In this document: piece by piece, positions 33,801-46,304 of the stretch
Layout: each line of letters begins with the position of its first letter
How positions within the stretch are numbered: position 1 is the stretch's first letter
Origin: Dreissena polymorpha
Taxonomy: Eukaryota; Mollusca; Bivalvia; Myida; Dreissenidae
NCBI RefSeq assembly: GCF_020536995.1
Contig: NC_068360.1
Location: 86,096,872 to 86,160,871, forward strand
Reading direction: 5' to 3'
DNA: 64,000 nucleotides
Notes under the pieces: generated by a model
Told to the model about the DNA's origin: nothing
Databases searched by the model: none
What the model saw: the letters and a program-made list of their open reading frames with translations, nothing else
Translations under genes and position numbers: made by a program

Positions 33801-36800
33801 AAAGGTCAAGGTCATCCTTCAATGTCAAAGGTCAAATATATGGGTCAAATCGTCAAACTTTAACATTTGCCATAACTTTTGCAATATTATAGATAGCAAC
33901 TTGATATTTGGCTTGCATGTGTATCTCATGGAGCTGCACATGTTGAGTGGTTCAATGTCAAGGTCATGCATCAAGGTCAAAGGTCAAATATATGGGGGGG
34001 GGGGACATAGAGTTTCACAAACACATATTGTTTTACATTTGTTTCAATTCCCTATTCAGCTCTGTAAGTTAAACCTTAGAAAGTATAATATTGGAAGCAC
34101 TTATATTAAAAATTTTATAGGATTTAATATCAAAAAGAAAAAACTCATTTTCCAAATTTTGTCAAAACAACAGGATTTTTAGCTCACCTGATTACTCAGG
34201 TGAGCTTTTGTGACTGGTCTTTGTCTATCGTCTGTCTGTCTGTCTGTCCACATTTGTTCGTAAACACTCTAGAGGCCACATTTATTGTCCGATCTTCAAG
34301 AAACTTGATCAGAAGCTTCGTCCCAATGAAATCTCGGTTGAGTTCGAAACTGGGTCGTGCCGGGTCAAAAATTAAATTAATGGCTCAAACAGGATGAAAC
34401 TTATAATGTTTTTATTGACAATATAAAGGCCAAGTTTGATTATAGGTCATTCGCATCCAAAATTTTAAGTCACCAGGTCAAATCATAACAATCATCACAT
34501 AACCTTGTAACCAATCTGGACTCCGTATTTACGATTGAACCTTGATGGCATTTGTCCCAATGGTTATCTTGACTTGTTATATCTTGGCCAGGTTCTAATC
34601 TGGTTCGCGTTAGACTTTAAATTAGGTCACCATGTCAAATGCTAAAAAAAGTGTACCACTCTAGTACAGATATGTATCACATACTCTTGATGAAACGTGG
34701 TCAGAATCTTCATGTTGACAGTATGAATTCCATGTTTATATCCGGGTAATGTGGGGGTAAAAAAGACAAACACTATTTTCAGGTCAAGTCTTCAACAACC
34801 TGTGTTTCGTGAACTCATGTGAGCACTTTAAGGCTATTAATAATAAATGGCCCTCTTTTTTTGACATACGCGAGTTTCTTCCTATAAGCAAAAATAAGTG
34901 CCATGACAAAAATCTTCCAAACCTCTATGCAAGTTTCCAGACTCCGCGAATTCCAGGAGACAAAACGGACAAAAATGTTACTATGTCTGGAAAACATGTT
35001 GGCACTGTCACACACAATGTATGCTAAGAAATTTGAGATGTTTGCATGTAGCAAGTTTGAGTGTGTGACATTTTGACCAAATGTCTGAACAGATTTCAAT
35101 TTATGTGTCTGTCAGTTTATCCAATGGTTTCAAAGAGTCTGAGTTCTGTGTGTAAATGTTTATTTGGCAAATTGAAAATAACAAAAAGTGAGTGAACTTA
35201 ACCTGGAAAACCAAAATAAAATTACGGTCTGCACTAAAAATAAGGTTCAGTCCGATTAATTGAAACAATATTTGTACGCCCTGTAAAAATTGAAATATAA
35301 TATCATTAATATCATTAATGCACTGGGCCTTGCAGGAGATGAAACTCAGGAAGAAGAGACCTCGTGATGTGGCTGAGACCTATGCCCAATCATCCTCATC
35401 AACCGATGTCCCATCATCCAAACCGATCGGCAAAGGCAAGAGAAGGGCCAAAGTAAGAGCCATGTTTGTAAAGTTCAAGCTCTCACTTTGTTCACTTAGG
35501 GACAAATTTCAAAATTGAAAACTATACAGCTTTGGACTGAAACATTTTTTCATGCATTTTTAAAAGTAACTTGTCGCAACTCATAGGTATTCCATAGGCG
35601 TGGAAATACAATAATTGTATACATGTCCATCTACAAGTGAAACTGAAGAATCAACTTATCCGGTTTTATTATACTAAAAATTGATAATGTGTAATTGTGT
35701 AAATATATTCAAGAAACAATATAATAAACAAGCAAAATGTTAGTTTATTTCGCCCATTTTGAACCACAGCTCCTTGTATCAAACTTGACTTTTCACTTGT
35801 TAATTTAGTACAACCTAAAGATTTGACATTAAAATGTTTAGATCCGCAACACATGACATGGAGATGTAATGCAGTTGAATAGCTCATGTATCAAACACGG
35901 TTAACACGGTCAAAAAATCTTATTTTTATTATTGTTTTCACTGCGAATATAAAAGATTAAAACTGTCATGAAAATAAACATGACAAAAAAATCATGATGT
36001 AATTGTTTTCTTCATTACTCTGTAGGAACAGAATTATTGACTGACGTTAAATGATTTTGTATATCTTAAAAACTATGTATTCAACTGAAATGAAAAAATC
36101 AGAACAATTAATTTTACGCATTTTCTAAAATGCTTTCAGAAGAATCGGTTTGCCAAGTAGTGATTGTGTATTGCAATAATTATGTTTGATATCATTTACT
36201 TTTCTAATTGTCTGCAGAATAGATGAAAAAGTTGGATATTTTGATCCCTTATATTCATTGGAAACTTTCAATACTTGTTTTCTATCAACAAGGTAGTATA
36301 TACATATAAACCTGGTATGTTTATTGATAGAGTTGTCTTATCTGTCCATTTTTATTTGGAAACATTGTCATAAAATTGAAACCTAAGTTTCTATGGTGCT
36401 GACACAATTCTGCAGACAAGAAGAGATTCCTCTCTTGTGGGATGTGTTATCCCTTAGACATTTTGTTTCAGGTAAAATTGCCAATAACCTGAGAATATCA
36501 AGTTATTGAAACTTTCTAGATTGGTATATTATTGAAGACCTTACTTTGTATTGCATACGGAATGAATTGGGTCAATGGCACTGTCACTTGACAGAGAAGA
36601 ACAGTTTCCTCTCCGGTACTGGAACAAGGATTGAGATATTCCTACGAAACTTTACATCAAGAGTAAAACAACTTTTTTACTTAAAAGTGTGTATCCTTTC
36701 GGGCAATTAAACCTTATCATTGTAAACTTTAGAAATCTGATGAAAAATATTTTTTATATTACCCGGTATCAACTTTTAAAATCTCTTGAAGTTTCCAAAT

Positions 36801-37654
36801 TGTAGGCAGAAATATCTCTTGAAATATCTGATTTTATGTTAATGACACCGGCAGCAGGGGGTGGGGGGGGGGGCAAATTTATGATACTGCTGCCTGTGGT
36901 TAATGACAAGCATTTTAATCAACTTGATCATTACAATCTTTTAAGCATAAAAATATGCATACCGGTATGTACCGAGGGTGATAAAACTTTGATAAGTCAG
37001 GGGGGGGGGGGGGGGGTCAAAGTCACTGTTATGAAATTTGAACATGTTACCGGTATTTTCCACTTTGTAATTACAGGGGTGAGAATGTTTAGGGGAATTT
37101 TGAAGTATCCTGGACCATTTTTTAAGATCGATTTAAATTGGAGGAGAGAATTTTAGTGGGATAAGGTAACTCCAAAGACGATTTGTAATTTGAAGATACC
37201 ATCTTTGTGAAAGTGACTAGTTATATGCAGAATTATTAAGATCATTGAACTTGCAATTTTAATACTGGCTAAGATGTTCATATTTTTCTTCAAAATTTTC
37301 GATGTTCATTTTTTTCTTCAAAATTTTCATTCTCAGCCCTGTAAACTAGAGAACAAATTTATAATTGTGTTATTGCCTCTATTATACTAGCAGGTAAACA
37401 GAATTTGTTGTAGAAAAATTACCAACATTTTTAACTTATATAAGTTTGTATAAGAACGGTTTAGCATGCTGTTCTCCAAAAAAATGTCTTCTCGTAGGCA
37501 ATAGTCAGAATATTTTTATTTTGGTTTTTAATTTAAGGACGGAGGTGCTTGCGGAGGTGGTGGAGATGGTGGCGCAAGCCTATCCAAGAAGGCAAAACCT
37601 GTAGCGAAAGTTGAAGACATAGAGGAAGAAGGAGAAGAGGAGGAGGTGGCGTAG
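30878..37654 (+). CDS. Small HMG-box protein with acidic tail, four exons
   Basis: Exons 30878-30982, 32816-32950, 35336-35452 and 37538-37654. All introns are GT-AG and phase 0, giving 157 residues with a stop TAG at 37652. Exon 1 begins MPPKRPLLKRRRSSYDFF and exon 2 begins LMSPEEKSPYQIMAEKED, matching the SSYAFF and WKTMSAKEKGKF..MAKAD landmarks of HMGB boxes. Roughly 15 residues between helix 1 and the conserved Trp are missing compared with HMGB1, so the box is short. Exon 3 is basic (KLRKKRPR; GKGKRRAK), like a nuclear signal. Exon 4 is Gly-rich and ends EEEGEEEE, like HMGB acidic tails. The expected role is non-sequence-specific DNA bending in chromatin. ATG 30878 has an in-frame basic start; a possible untranslated exon junction (TTGTGTTGTAG) precedes it. 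An SSRP1- or HMGB-derived paralogue is possible. Confidence 0.7.
31260..31800. repeat. Low-complexity ATAATAAT and TCATCATCA tract
   Basis: Intron 1 of the HMG-box gene. Long runs of AAT/TAAT words with few G or C, and a CATCATCATCATCATC microsatellite near 31716-31733. Confidence 0.85.
31895..32110 (-). mobile_element. Penelope-like element fragment, C-terminal end
   Basis: On the minus strand: RLQREIPVAEHFNSLEHS, then GVSILQCIRDDSGSYRKLKE and LSWIQKLKTEVHNGLN. This matches the conserved C-terminal stretch after the GIY-YIG domain of Penelope-like elements (P.A.HFN..H and WI..L.T..P.GLN). Only about 65 codons remain, in intron 1 of the HMG-box gene. A short inverted repeat (GGAGTCTGACATCCGCT and AGCGGATGTCAGACTCC) lies at 32090-32145. 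Confidence 0.75.
32951..33637. other. Intron 2 of the HMG-box gene, unannotated part
   Basis: No exon found. Sequence such as GATGAAACTTGGTCAGAATG near 33433 belongs to the TAGCTCACCTG-type repeat debris. Confidence 0.4.
33638..34010 (+). repeat. Hairpin-headed repeat with two AGGTCA-rich monomers
   Basis: Preceded by TTTTTT. Head ATGTCCCCCTGTAT facing ATACTGGGGGACA, then two monomers (ACTTTAATATTTGCCATAAC; CATGTGTATCTCATGGAGCT; GTCAAGGTCATGCATC), ending GGGGGGGGGACATA. The monomer is related to that of 58876-60660. Confidence 0.85.
34181..34800 (+). repeat. TAGCTCACCTG repeat with a perfect hairpin head
   Basis: AGCTCACCTGATT directly faces ACTCAGGTGAGCT (34181-34206), preceded by TTTTT and followed by a GTCTGTCTGTCTGTCC stretch and AACACTCTAGAGGCCACATT. 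Later monomers are worn. Confidence 0.8.
35453..37537. other. Intron 3 of the HMG-box gene
   Basis: No further exon recognised. It holds a poly-G-bearing block at 36838-36900 (GGGGGGGGCAAATTTATGAT) that recurs at 42675-42715 and 53110-53180, and a second G-run at 37000-37017. Confidence 0.5.
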
Positions 37655-38240
37655 CATAATCGTCAATGTTCATATGACAATCCAATCTGTTTGCTTTATA
37701 GTGTATTGGAAAATTCCGTATTATTCGAATTTGGTCATAAAACTGCTTGAACATTCATTTATCACCCATAATTTGGCGATATATCTATGGCTTTCACAAT
37801 GATTTGGTATAAATGTAAACCATCATGAGACGACACACATGATAACTTAGTAAATTGTCTCCTTAGCTCAAATGTCAAGGTCACACTTAGAGGCATAAGG
37901 CCATAAAACTGCTTAAAAATTTCTTTCTCAGCCATAATTTTGCAATATATTGATCGATTTCAAAATAACTTGGTACAAATTTAAACCATCATAAAAGGAC
38001 TTGTCCTTTGAAACACCCAACCTAAGTTCAAAGTCACACTTACAGATCATTTGTCATTAAACAGCTGGTCCGGATTGGACCTTTGTCATTCATCATGCAA
38101 TTTTTAACTGACTTAACACAAATCACCACCATAAGGTGACGCCGTGTTGTGTGTGTCATCATTCTTTTACCTCAATGGTCAGTCACACTTAGAGGTCAAC
38201 AGTCAACTTTGGCCATTAAATTATGTTTAGTTAGTGAAAT
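37655..38240. repeat. Worn AGGTCA-type tandem repeat after the HMG-box gene
   Basis: Monomer-like blocks (CATAATTTTGCAATATAT; AACTTGGTACAAATTTAAAC; AAGTTCAAAGTCACACTTA) repeat two to three times. No polyadenylation signal of the HMG-box gene could be chosen with confidence. Confidence 0.55.
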
Positions 38241-40747
38241 TTTGACACGACAGCGGAATGTAGGAGCATTCGTGCCTTATTCACACATGCCTTGTTCTGT
38301 TGAGAATTTTAACAGATTTTGTCATTTATTATTTGAATACTTTTATATGATTGTCAGTAGAAATGAACATACCAATGTAGTCAAATTGGTAAATACAAAA
38401 TTGAGAAATCTGAATACATGTACTCAAAAACAAAATGCAAAGCACTTTATAGTAAATTGTGTTTTTTTGAAATGTTTGCCTAGTGTATATTTTATATTCA
38501 ATGATGAAAATGAACAATGATACAGTACAAACATTTCTTTATGCAAATTCATTATATTATTTAAATAAGACATAATTAATGTCCTAAATCTATGTTACTT
38601 TTACTGCTTTACAACTTGACACTGCAAAATTTCTTATCTTAAAATAATGAACAAGCAATATACATATAGCAATAATAAACAACTAACCCGTCTGATTGAA
38701 ATTGATCTTTTTGTGTTTGTTAATTTTTTTTTTAAGTGTGGTTTGTTTCGCAAGCTTGCGGTTTACAATAAATGTATTATTATATTAACTCACTTTCAGT
38801 ATAAAGTTCGTACATGGCAAAGCTCTTGGGTTTTACCGAAGGAACGTGCCTGGTTCTTGGTTGTGACGCAAAATAAAATTATACAGGGGTACCAAAATAG
38901 AACACAAATGTTACCGAACTTCCTTCTGTGAATAAGAACTTACATGGGCGTACTTTCATTCAGCACTGCTAATCGCTGAGATTTACCCCCACGTTGCTTT
39001 TGTTCATATTTCAAGCAATAAGTTGGTTATTTTCCTAAGATTTCGAAACATCTGGAAAACAAGGAGTCAATGGCCATTAAAAATAAATTTTGAGAATTCA
39101 ACAGACATTTTCGCGATTTGAACAATAAGTCGTGATAAGTCTGTATATATTTATTGCGGTTTTGATATCTGTTTAAAAGCATTTTATTTAATACTTAAGC
39201 AATAACACCGTCTGAATGTAAAAGAAAAGCTTTTCAGAAACATTTGAATCAAAATGATTCAAGGCAAATGATTGGCTCGAGTCAACGAAGAAAAATTGAA
39301 AAATGCTTCCATCATTAAGCTGCTTCAAGTGAAATCCATTCTGCCCGATGCCAACAAAAGTGCAATTTGTTACAAAGATGAGGCCGTCAGTTTTTTGTTT
39401 GTTTGATAATTAAGATTGTAATAGTTCTGAACAATTCTTGTATATTTCCTTTGACCAAAGGGCTTGGTTATTGCGCGCGCAACTCCGTCTCAGTATGCTT
39501 AATTGAAATTGTTTTGACATTGATGCAGGAGCCTGCTGTGTTACGTTTTGGTAATCTTTTTGAAAATATGACCTTGAACCGCGATCATATTCTTGGGCTT
39601 GACACCATTTACATTCTGCTCGTCACTTATGTGAAGTTTGTTTGCTTGTGAACAGTCTTTATCTTTGTTCTTTACCTTATTCCACTCTTAGGAAATAGGA
39701 TAAAAACTATTCTTATATTTAACTTAAATGTGTGATTGTGCATTACGACGGTTGCCGACTAGACGATTGTAAAAGCAGCCATGCAGTTGCACACAAAATG
39801 TATCGCACATACAAATGTATATATGTTTGTAGAACACAATTTTCACATCACGGATAACGAATGTTGCACTGCCATCAAAATTACCCCAGTCAGAAATTGA
39901 AAAACATTGGTAACGAGTTAAAGATTTGTGTAATGACACCGCCTTCAACCATTTGTAGTTCGGACACTCTAATGGAACCGTATTTAGCAGACAATTGTGA
40001 AGCGAGCCGACCGATTTCGTGAGGCCGCCACCGATCGCACATAGCGCGGCCTCTCAATGTCGATGAGCCTTCCGAAACCCTCGGAAGGCCACTTACAAAT
40101 TACAATATAATTAAATGATATCCCTCAGGCTGCCTGCCTTTTGATTAGAAAATTAAAAAGTGATCAAGTCGCCACGAATATTAACAGTGCGACTAACAGG
40201 GGCCCGTTTCCTTCAATGAAGCTTTTGCATTCAATTAACCTCTAGCTATTCGTCACCCCAAGGCCCAAGTTGAAACGTCTACCACCTCGTACGACTTCCG
40301 TAGACTCCAACCCTCTAAACTTGCAACATGAACTTCGCAGCCCGGGCAGCACCATTTGAAGTCAACGTTATTATCCAAATGCTCCAGAAAATGTTCTCTA
40401 GAGTACCGTACCCTTTCTTCAGATGTTGTCCCGCTCGCACCCGCAGGAGAAGTGACCAACTTGCCTATTTGCAAGCCTTTATATACTGGCTAACAGAGCG
40501 CCACAAAGCCGACGGAAAGACACGATCCGGAAACTACCGACGTTACTTAACTTCCTTCGCTTTTGACAAAGCTTACCGATTGCCCTCCGAACGGAGATTA
40601 CATACTTTCAATTCCTCCTACACTGTTACAGAAACGAGCCGAATATATATGTAGGATTTTATTAGAAACATTCCTAATATTATATACTATACACATGGTT
40701 AATAAATCGTTTTTTACACGAAAATTAAATTACTGTGTTATTTGATT
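38241..40747. other. Unannotated 2.5 kb
   Basis: No gene or repeat family recognised. At 40253-40654 the DNA is richer in GC and open on both strands (a 108-codon plus frame and a 73-codon minus frame with a CCPGC motif), but nothing identifies a protein or splice sites. Confidence 0.35.
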
Positions 40748-41225
40748 AAGGGGCCTTTTCACAGATTTTGCCATGTTTTGAAGTTAGTCAGTAAATTCTT
40801 TATATTGATGATTGTAAACGTTTGATATAAAAAGCTCAAGTAAAAAATCAAGAATATTTTTTTAAGAAAAAAAAAGCTAACCCCAGCAGGGCTTGAACCA
40901 CTGACCCCTAGAGTAAAGTCTACGACTTAGACCAGTCGACCATCCTTCTGTTTACAATTTTGGGCGTATTTTAAACATTATATAAGCAATCCTCGTAGTT
41001 TCACAAAATACAACGACAACAGCAGAACTCTTCAATCGTTTCAAACGCTTTATCATTTTCGAGTTTTAAAATTGTCAAAATATGCATATAATGGCTATTT
41101 TAGAGCATGGTAAATGTTCAGTATTACAGTTTCCTCACAAACATCATAACGAAAACGAAAATTTGCGAATCTGAAACAACTTTTTAAATTGTGTCATTTT
41201 ACCCAAACGTGAAAAGGCCCCTTTT
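40748..41225 (-). mobile_element. Second MITE-like element with a tRNA-like core
   Basis: Ends AAGGGGCCTTTTCAC and GTGAAAAGGCCCCTTTT. The core at 40880-40948, read on the minus strand, has TGGTCGACTGG (box A) and GGTTCAAGCCC (box B), with CAGTGGTTCAAGCCCTGCT matching the layout at 15662-15729. The arms differ in length from the 15545 copy, so it is a related but diverged element. Confidence 0.75.
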
Positions 41226-41364
41226 ACATCTCAATTATTGTTTGCTTCGAAAAGATTAACTAAGGTTATTTTAATGTAACCGTGAAGGAGTGTGAATCGT
41301 CTAATTCGAACCCAAAACCTTTTCGTCACACAAGTGAATCCAAATGCTATTGAACTCCGCAAGA

Positions 41365-42330
41365 AACAAGAGCTGTCTCCAAAGGATGACATATGTCCCC
41401 GAAAAACGCTTTGAAAGTTATGCAAGACAGCTAAATAACAGAACAAATTTTCGAAACCTAAATGCCGACCCTAACTTCAAGGTCATTGGCCACATGGGTC
41501 AAGATTTGTGTGCGTATGGAAAGGCCTTGTCCATATTCACATGCATAGCGTATGTAGGGTGCAGCCCTTCCTTAATCCCCCACCCCCAAACGGCCTCGGG
41601 GCGTCTGAAAAAAATCCTGTGGAAGCCCTGATTATGAAGGTTTCATCTGAAGCGACATAGAAGTTATGAGCATTTTTCGAAACCTAAACGCGGACCCTAA
41701 GTTCAAGGTCAAGTTGAAATGGGCCAAAATCTGTGTGCGTATGGAAAGGCCTTGTCCATATACACATGCATTCCAAATATGAAGGTTACATATGAAGCGA
41801 CAAAGAAGTTATGAGCATTTTTCGAAACCTAAACGCAGATTTCGAAACCTAAACGTGGACCCGAAGTTCAATGTGAAAGGGGTCAAAATGTGTGTGCGTG
41901 TGGAAAGGCCTTGTCCATATGCACATACATTCCAAATTTAAAGGTTACATGTAAAGCGACATAGAAGTTATGAGCATTTTTCGAAACCTAAACGCAGATT
42001 TCGAAACCTAAACGCGGATCCTAGGTTCAATGTCAAAATGTGTGTCAGTATGGAAAGACCATGTCCATATACACATGCATACCAAATTTAAAGGTTATAT
42101 CTGAAGCGACATAGAAGTTATGAGCATTTTTCGAAACCTAAACGCAGATATCGAAACCTAAACGCGGACCCTAAGTTCAAGGTGAAACGGGTAAAAATCT
42201 GTGTGCGTATGAAAAGGCTTTGTCCATATACACATGCATACCAAATATGAAGGTTACATGGGACATAGAAGTTATGAGCATTTCTCAAAACAGTGTGACG
42301 GACAGACAGTGCGATCACTATATGCCCACC
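41365..42330 (+). repeat. Tandem repeat, about five units with TTTTCGAAACCTAAACGC
   Basis: Units of roughly 140-170 bp hold GAGCATTTTTCGAAACCTAA, GTGTGCGTATGGAAAGGCCT and ATATACACATGCATACCAAA. It begins ACAAGAGCTGTCTCC and ends near GACGGACAGACAG. One more partial unit lies at 50220-50500. Non-coding. Confidence 0.85.
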
Positions 42331-44284
42331 TTCGGGATCATAACAATCGATATCGCAAATAGGTGGTCAATGAATGTTCATTTTAAAATAATTGTCAAAT
42401 GACATTACGAGGTTAAAAATACTACATTAATGTAAATTAGGCATGTTTAAAACCATTAAACATAACTTCACGTATTCATGTCGTAGAATCGCTGTGTTCT
42501 TGTGCATGCATGCTTGATTCATTTAAGGCCGTACGCGGCAGTTTAGTTTCACGCAAATATTTTTTTACTGAAACACCGGTTGCGAAATAAGTGCCATATA
42601 TTTCGGATATTTGGATAAAAAAGAAATTAAACAGTATTAGAAAGAAAGAACAACAAAACATCCTTAAAATGAACGCAAGGCAGCAGTATCATAAATTTGC
42701 CCCCCCCCCCCCCGAGCTTACCCCAGGGGTTCCAGATTGTTAAATGTACACCTATTGTGGATGGTTTGACTTTTCAACAACGAATATTGACAAAAATACA
42801 CAGTTTGAAAAAATAACCCTCGTATAGGTACATGTATTTTGATATATGTTTACGTAATTCCTTTAGAATACATTATTTTCACAATAAATATTGGCTTTGA
42901 TCTAAATATAATCTGAAAAATACGATTTCGCGATTTCTTCAAAGATCGAAGAGCCTTTTTACCAGTTTACTTATGGATACCTAACAAGAAATATCTTTCA
43001 AAAAGATATACGGCGTTGATTGTGGTTGCAGTTAATGAAAGGTAAAGACTTCAATGAATGAGATCAAAGATAGCGAATGTCTTTTTCTGTGCAGTTCTTA
43101 GCTGCAGCAAACGCAGTACGGGATGATACGCGGAGTTTTCGCGGCTTATTTTACATTATTACATATTGCTGGTCATAAACGTATAGATACAAAACAGAAA
43201 ACCAAAAGAAGAATGGAAGTGAAATTAATTAATATGAGTCAACCGGCCACACGCGAAGTATCCGTACATATTTTAAATATTTATACGCGCGTTCTTCGAA
43301 CAAACCTGTTTTAGTGGTTTGTCTGGCGTTGCTATTTGATTCGATTATTAACAGTATCGAGAATCATTGCGCTCATGCTTAATTCATTAGTCAATATGAT
43401 GGCATAATTCTTGTTAAATTAATTAAAAATAATATTTATCATGGTATTGTTGTAAAACACATTAAGAATCTATTATTGACATACCATATGATATCGCTGG
43501 ATATCTTCATTTAACATCTGTCTGGTCTAAAGAAAATTCCAGTTCACCTAGTTCACGCTATAGCGTCTTTATTATGTAACGATTATTTTCCTGGCCGCGA
43601 ACTCCGATCAGCACATAGGGTAGAGACGCAGTTATGACCTGTATGTAAACTCTGACATTCACACACAGTGGCCGCAAATTGACCCGCTATACCTTGCGAG
43701 TTGAAATGCAATGCATTTAAGTGAGTCTTCGCTTCCACTGCTCTCTATACTTACTATACAAGAATATGGAAGTTAGTACTAAATATGAGAACATAGCCTT
43801 TAAATGCAAACGTTCTCGCGCTGAAAATCTTCTGAAAATAAAAGATGGACGCACAAACTGTATTGATGTCGAGATTGAGTGTTAAACTGTTCTATCTATA
43901 AAGCCTTTTCATTAGATATAAAATTGTTTCGTGCTAGACACGCAGTAAAACAGTGTTACAAAGACGCGCAAAGACGCGGACATGTTTCCAATGTTCTGGT
44001 CGTTTTCTCAATTCAGCCAATGCAGTCAATGAAGTGTATTCATCTGTACTTGGCGCGGGAAGTTTTATTTTAATTCTATCGGACTCTAACAAAGGTCAGG
44101 CTAAGGTGAAAAGCTGGCGTATACAGCTAACGCCGAAAATCAAAGTACTGAAAGTACTGGTTTGACGATGCTTTTAAAGAGGATGGATATATAGAAGATA
44201 TTTGTTGGATTCGGTGGCATATCGATTTTCCCAGAAAAAATGCGAAAAATATCGATATCTTCACTGTTATTTTTCACTGTTTAA
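42331..44284. other. Unannotated 2 kb
   Basis: A C-run block at 42675-42715 (GCAGCAGTATCATAAATTTG then C15) is shared with 36838 and 53110. No gene was recognised in the rest. Confidence 0.4.
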
Positions 44285-44835
44285 AAAACTGTCGAGATCC
44301 AGAAAGTGCTTCATTCACATTGAATATATCCTTCGAATTCCATTAATTGTTGCATTACTAAATAGCAAAACAAGCCGATTGAAGCTGCAAGAAAGTTTTG
44401 ACAGGAGTGTTATTAAGTCTCTTATGGGCGAAGCCATAGAAAGTGATCCATTCACATCGAATATATCCTTCGAATTCCATCCTTTGTTGTCATTAGCGGA
44501 GATTTAGTGAATAAATAATTCATATATCATAAATGACAGCTTCTAAATAGCGAAACAAGCCAATTTATGCAGTAAGAAAGTTTTGACTCGAGACTCTCAT
44601 GGGGGCAGCCATTGTTGAATGTTGAAACACGAATGACAACTCTGCTAGGAGAATGTACTCAATGACGAGCAATCTCCTACGCAGTGGCGAATGCAAAAGG
44701 GAAGTAACTGAAAAATCGAGTTATCTCAATCGGACTGGCTCGGTCTTTTACATAGGTCGCCATTGTGAGAAATTTTTCTACTGGTTATGAAACCTTGGAC
44801 GACGCTGTTCCAGCATCGTCAAAAAGCAATGGCGA
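44285..44835 (+). repeat. Dispersed repeat, copy 1 of the GATTCC/CCTTCGAATTCCA family
   Basis: Contains two partial repeats of AATATATCCTTCGAATTCCA, then ACAGCTTCTAAATAGCGAAA, ACGACAACTCTGCTAGGAGA-like sequence and GAAACCTTGGACGACGCTGT, TCCAGCATCGTCAAAAAGCA. The same order occurs at 46880-47640. Confidence 0.85.
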
Positions 44836-45851
44836 TATTTTTCTCAGCCACATAATTGTTAATAGTTTGATATCACAAAATGAAAGTAAAAGTAGAACTG
44901 TCAAAAATGACAACCTGTCAACGTGTTGTTTTTGCTGGCACGAGAGGGCGATTACACTCAATGTGTTCACATTTTGACCATAGGCTTTGTCAATGACCTT
45001 TATACATGTAGTATGGGTAGCTTTGATATTATTTATTGCTATCATGTAACTGCATGATTGTGTATATGTTTACAATACACAAAGCATAAATAATTATATA
45101 AATATACTGATTGAGCTTATAATAATCCGAGAACTATAGCCAGGTCAATTAAGGACTTAAAATACAATTTTGTGTCCTGATTTCATGAAGAAATGACCAT
45201 GCATGTCCTAGATTTCAAATTCAAGGCCCTGGTGTGACACATTGGTAGCATTACCGTTAAACTGTTACCAGGCTTATGAAATTAGTTTTTATTGAACTAT
45301 CTAAGGAAATCTAAATCAGGCACTGATTTTTCTTGTTTTAATACAGTCATAGATCAGTTGTGGCCTCTGGGTAATGACCAGTTTTTGCTTACTTGTCACA
45401 CCCTTAAAACTTTCCACACGTCTATAATAGCAAATCTGGATTTAGGTGATCTTCAATGGTACATTTAAACTTTAGCTCTGTTACAAGAGTGCTGGTAAAG
45501 TCCAGTCACATATATAAATCTAGGCCATGTCAAAATCAAAGTGTCAAAGACAAATGAAACATCCGTTCATTAATTATTGTCCAGTTGTTTACTACTGCTG
45601 TAAGTTTTTATATAATATGACTGATGAACATCATGTGAGAGAAAATGCACATTATCATTGTAAATCAGGTTTAGCAACCTTTTAGATAACAAAGAATGCT
45701 AGTTTTCGATGTCGCTTCTGGGGATCAAACCCGTAGGGCTTTTAGGAAGATTCTGAAATGTTCGATCCCTCGAGAGCAACAAAACCAAAAATTAAGTCAA
45801 ATATTGCCGACTCGGTTTTTTGAGTCGGTTCATGAGGGATAATGGAGCTTG
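44836..45851. other. Unannotated 1 kb
   Basis: No gene, RNA or known repeat recognised. Confidence 0.4.
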
Positions 45852-46304
45852 ATTGGTCAGTGTCGGCTCTGGTACTACTTACATGTACCCCGGGTACTCT
45901 TAAGTATACTTACATGTACCCTGGGTACTCTAAGTATACTTACATGTACCCCAGGTACGGTAAATAAACGTAAATGTACTCGGTCCATATTAGACTGTAC
46001 CCGAGTTGTATTCGCGCCCAAAATCCGATGTCGGCTCAACCGATTATCTTAAACACACTTCTCTTCAAAAACACTGCATCAACATGCTTTTTGAGTATGT
46101 GTTCCGATAATATAGAGGCCATTCTACAGAAAATTGACATAAATGTGTATATATAATTATTTCAAAAAATAGTCGACAACGACTGATTTAAGGTTAAATT
46201 TTCCGGGTACATTTTAGTATATTTACCGTACCCGGGATACATGTAAGTATACTTAAGAGTACCCGGGGTACATGTACGTAGTACCCCAGACGACAATGAA
46301 CAAT
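45852..46304. mobile_element. Fold-back element with long inverted arms
   Basis: Left arm ATTGGTCAGTGTCGGCTCTG, GTACTACTTACATGTACCCC, GGGTACTCTTAAGTATACTT; right arm is the complement (AAGTATACTTAAGAGTACCC, GGGGTACATGTACGTAGTAC, CAGACGACAATGAACAAT). The arms are themselves tandem copies of a ACTTACATGTACCC word. No coding capacity. Confidence 0.85.

Noticed and set aside
38149-38520. 123-codon plus frame
   Set aside because: It begins in worn repeat sequence, has no recognisable homology and is biased in composition by AT-rich DNA.
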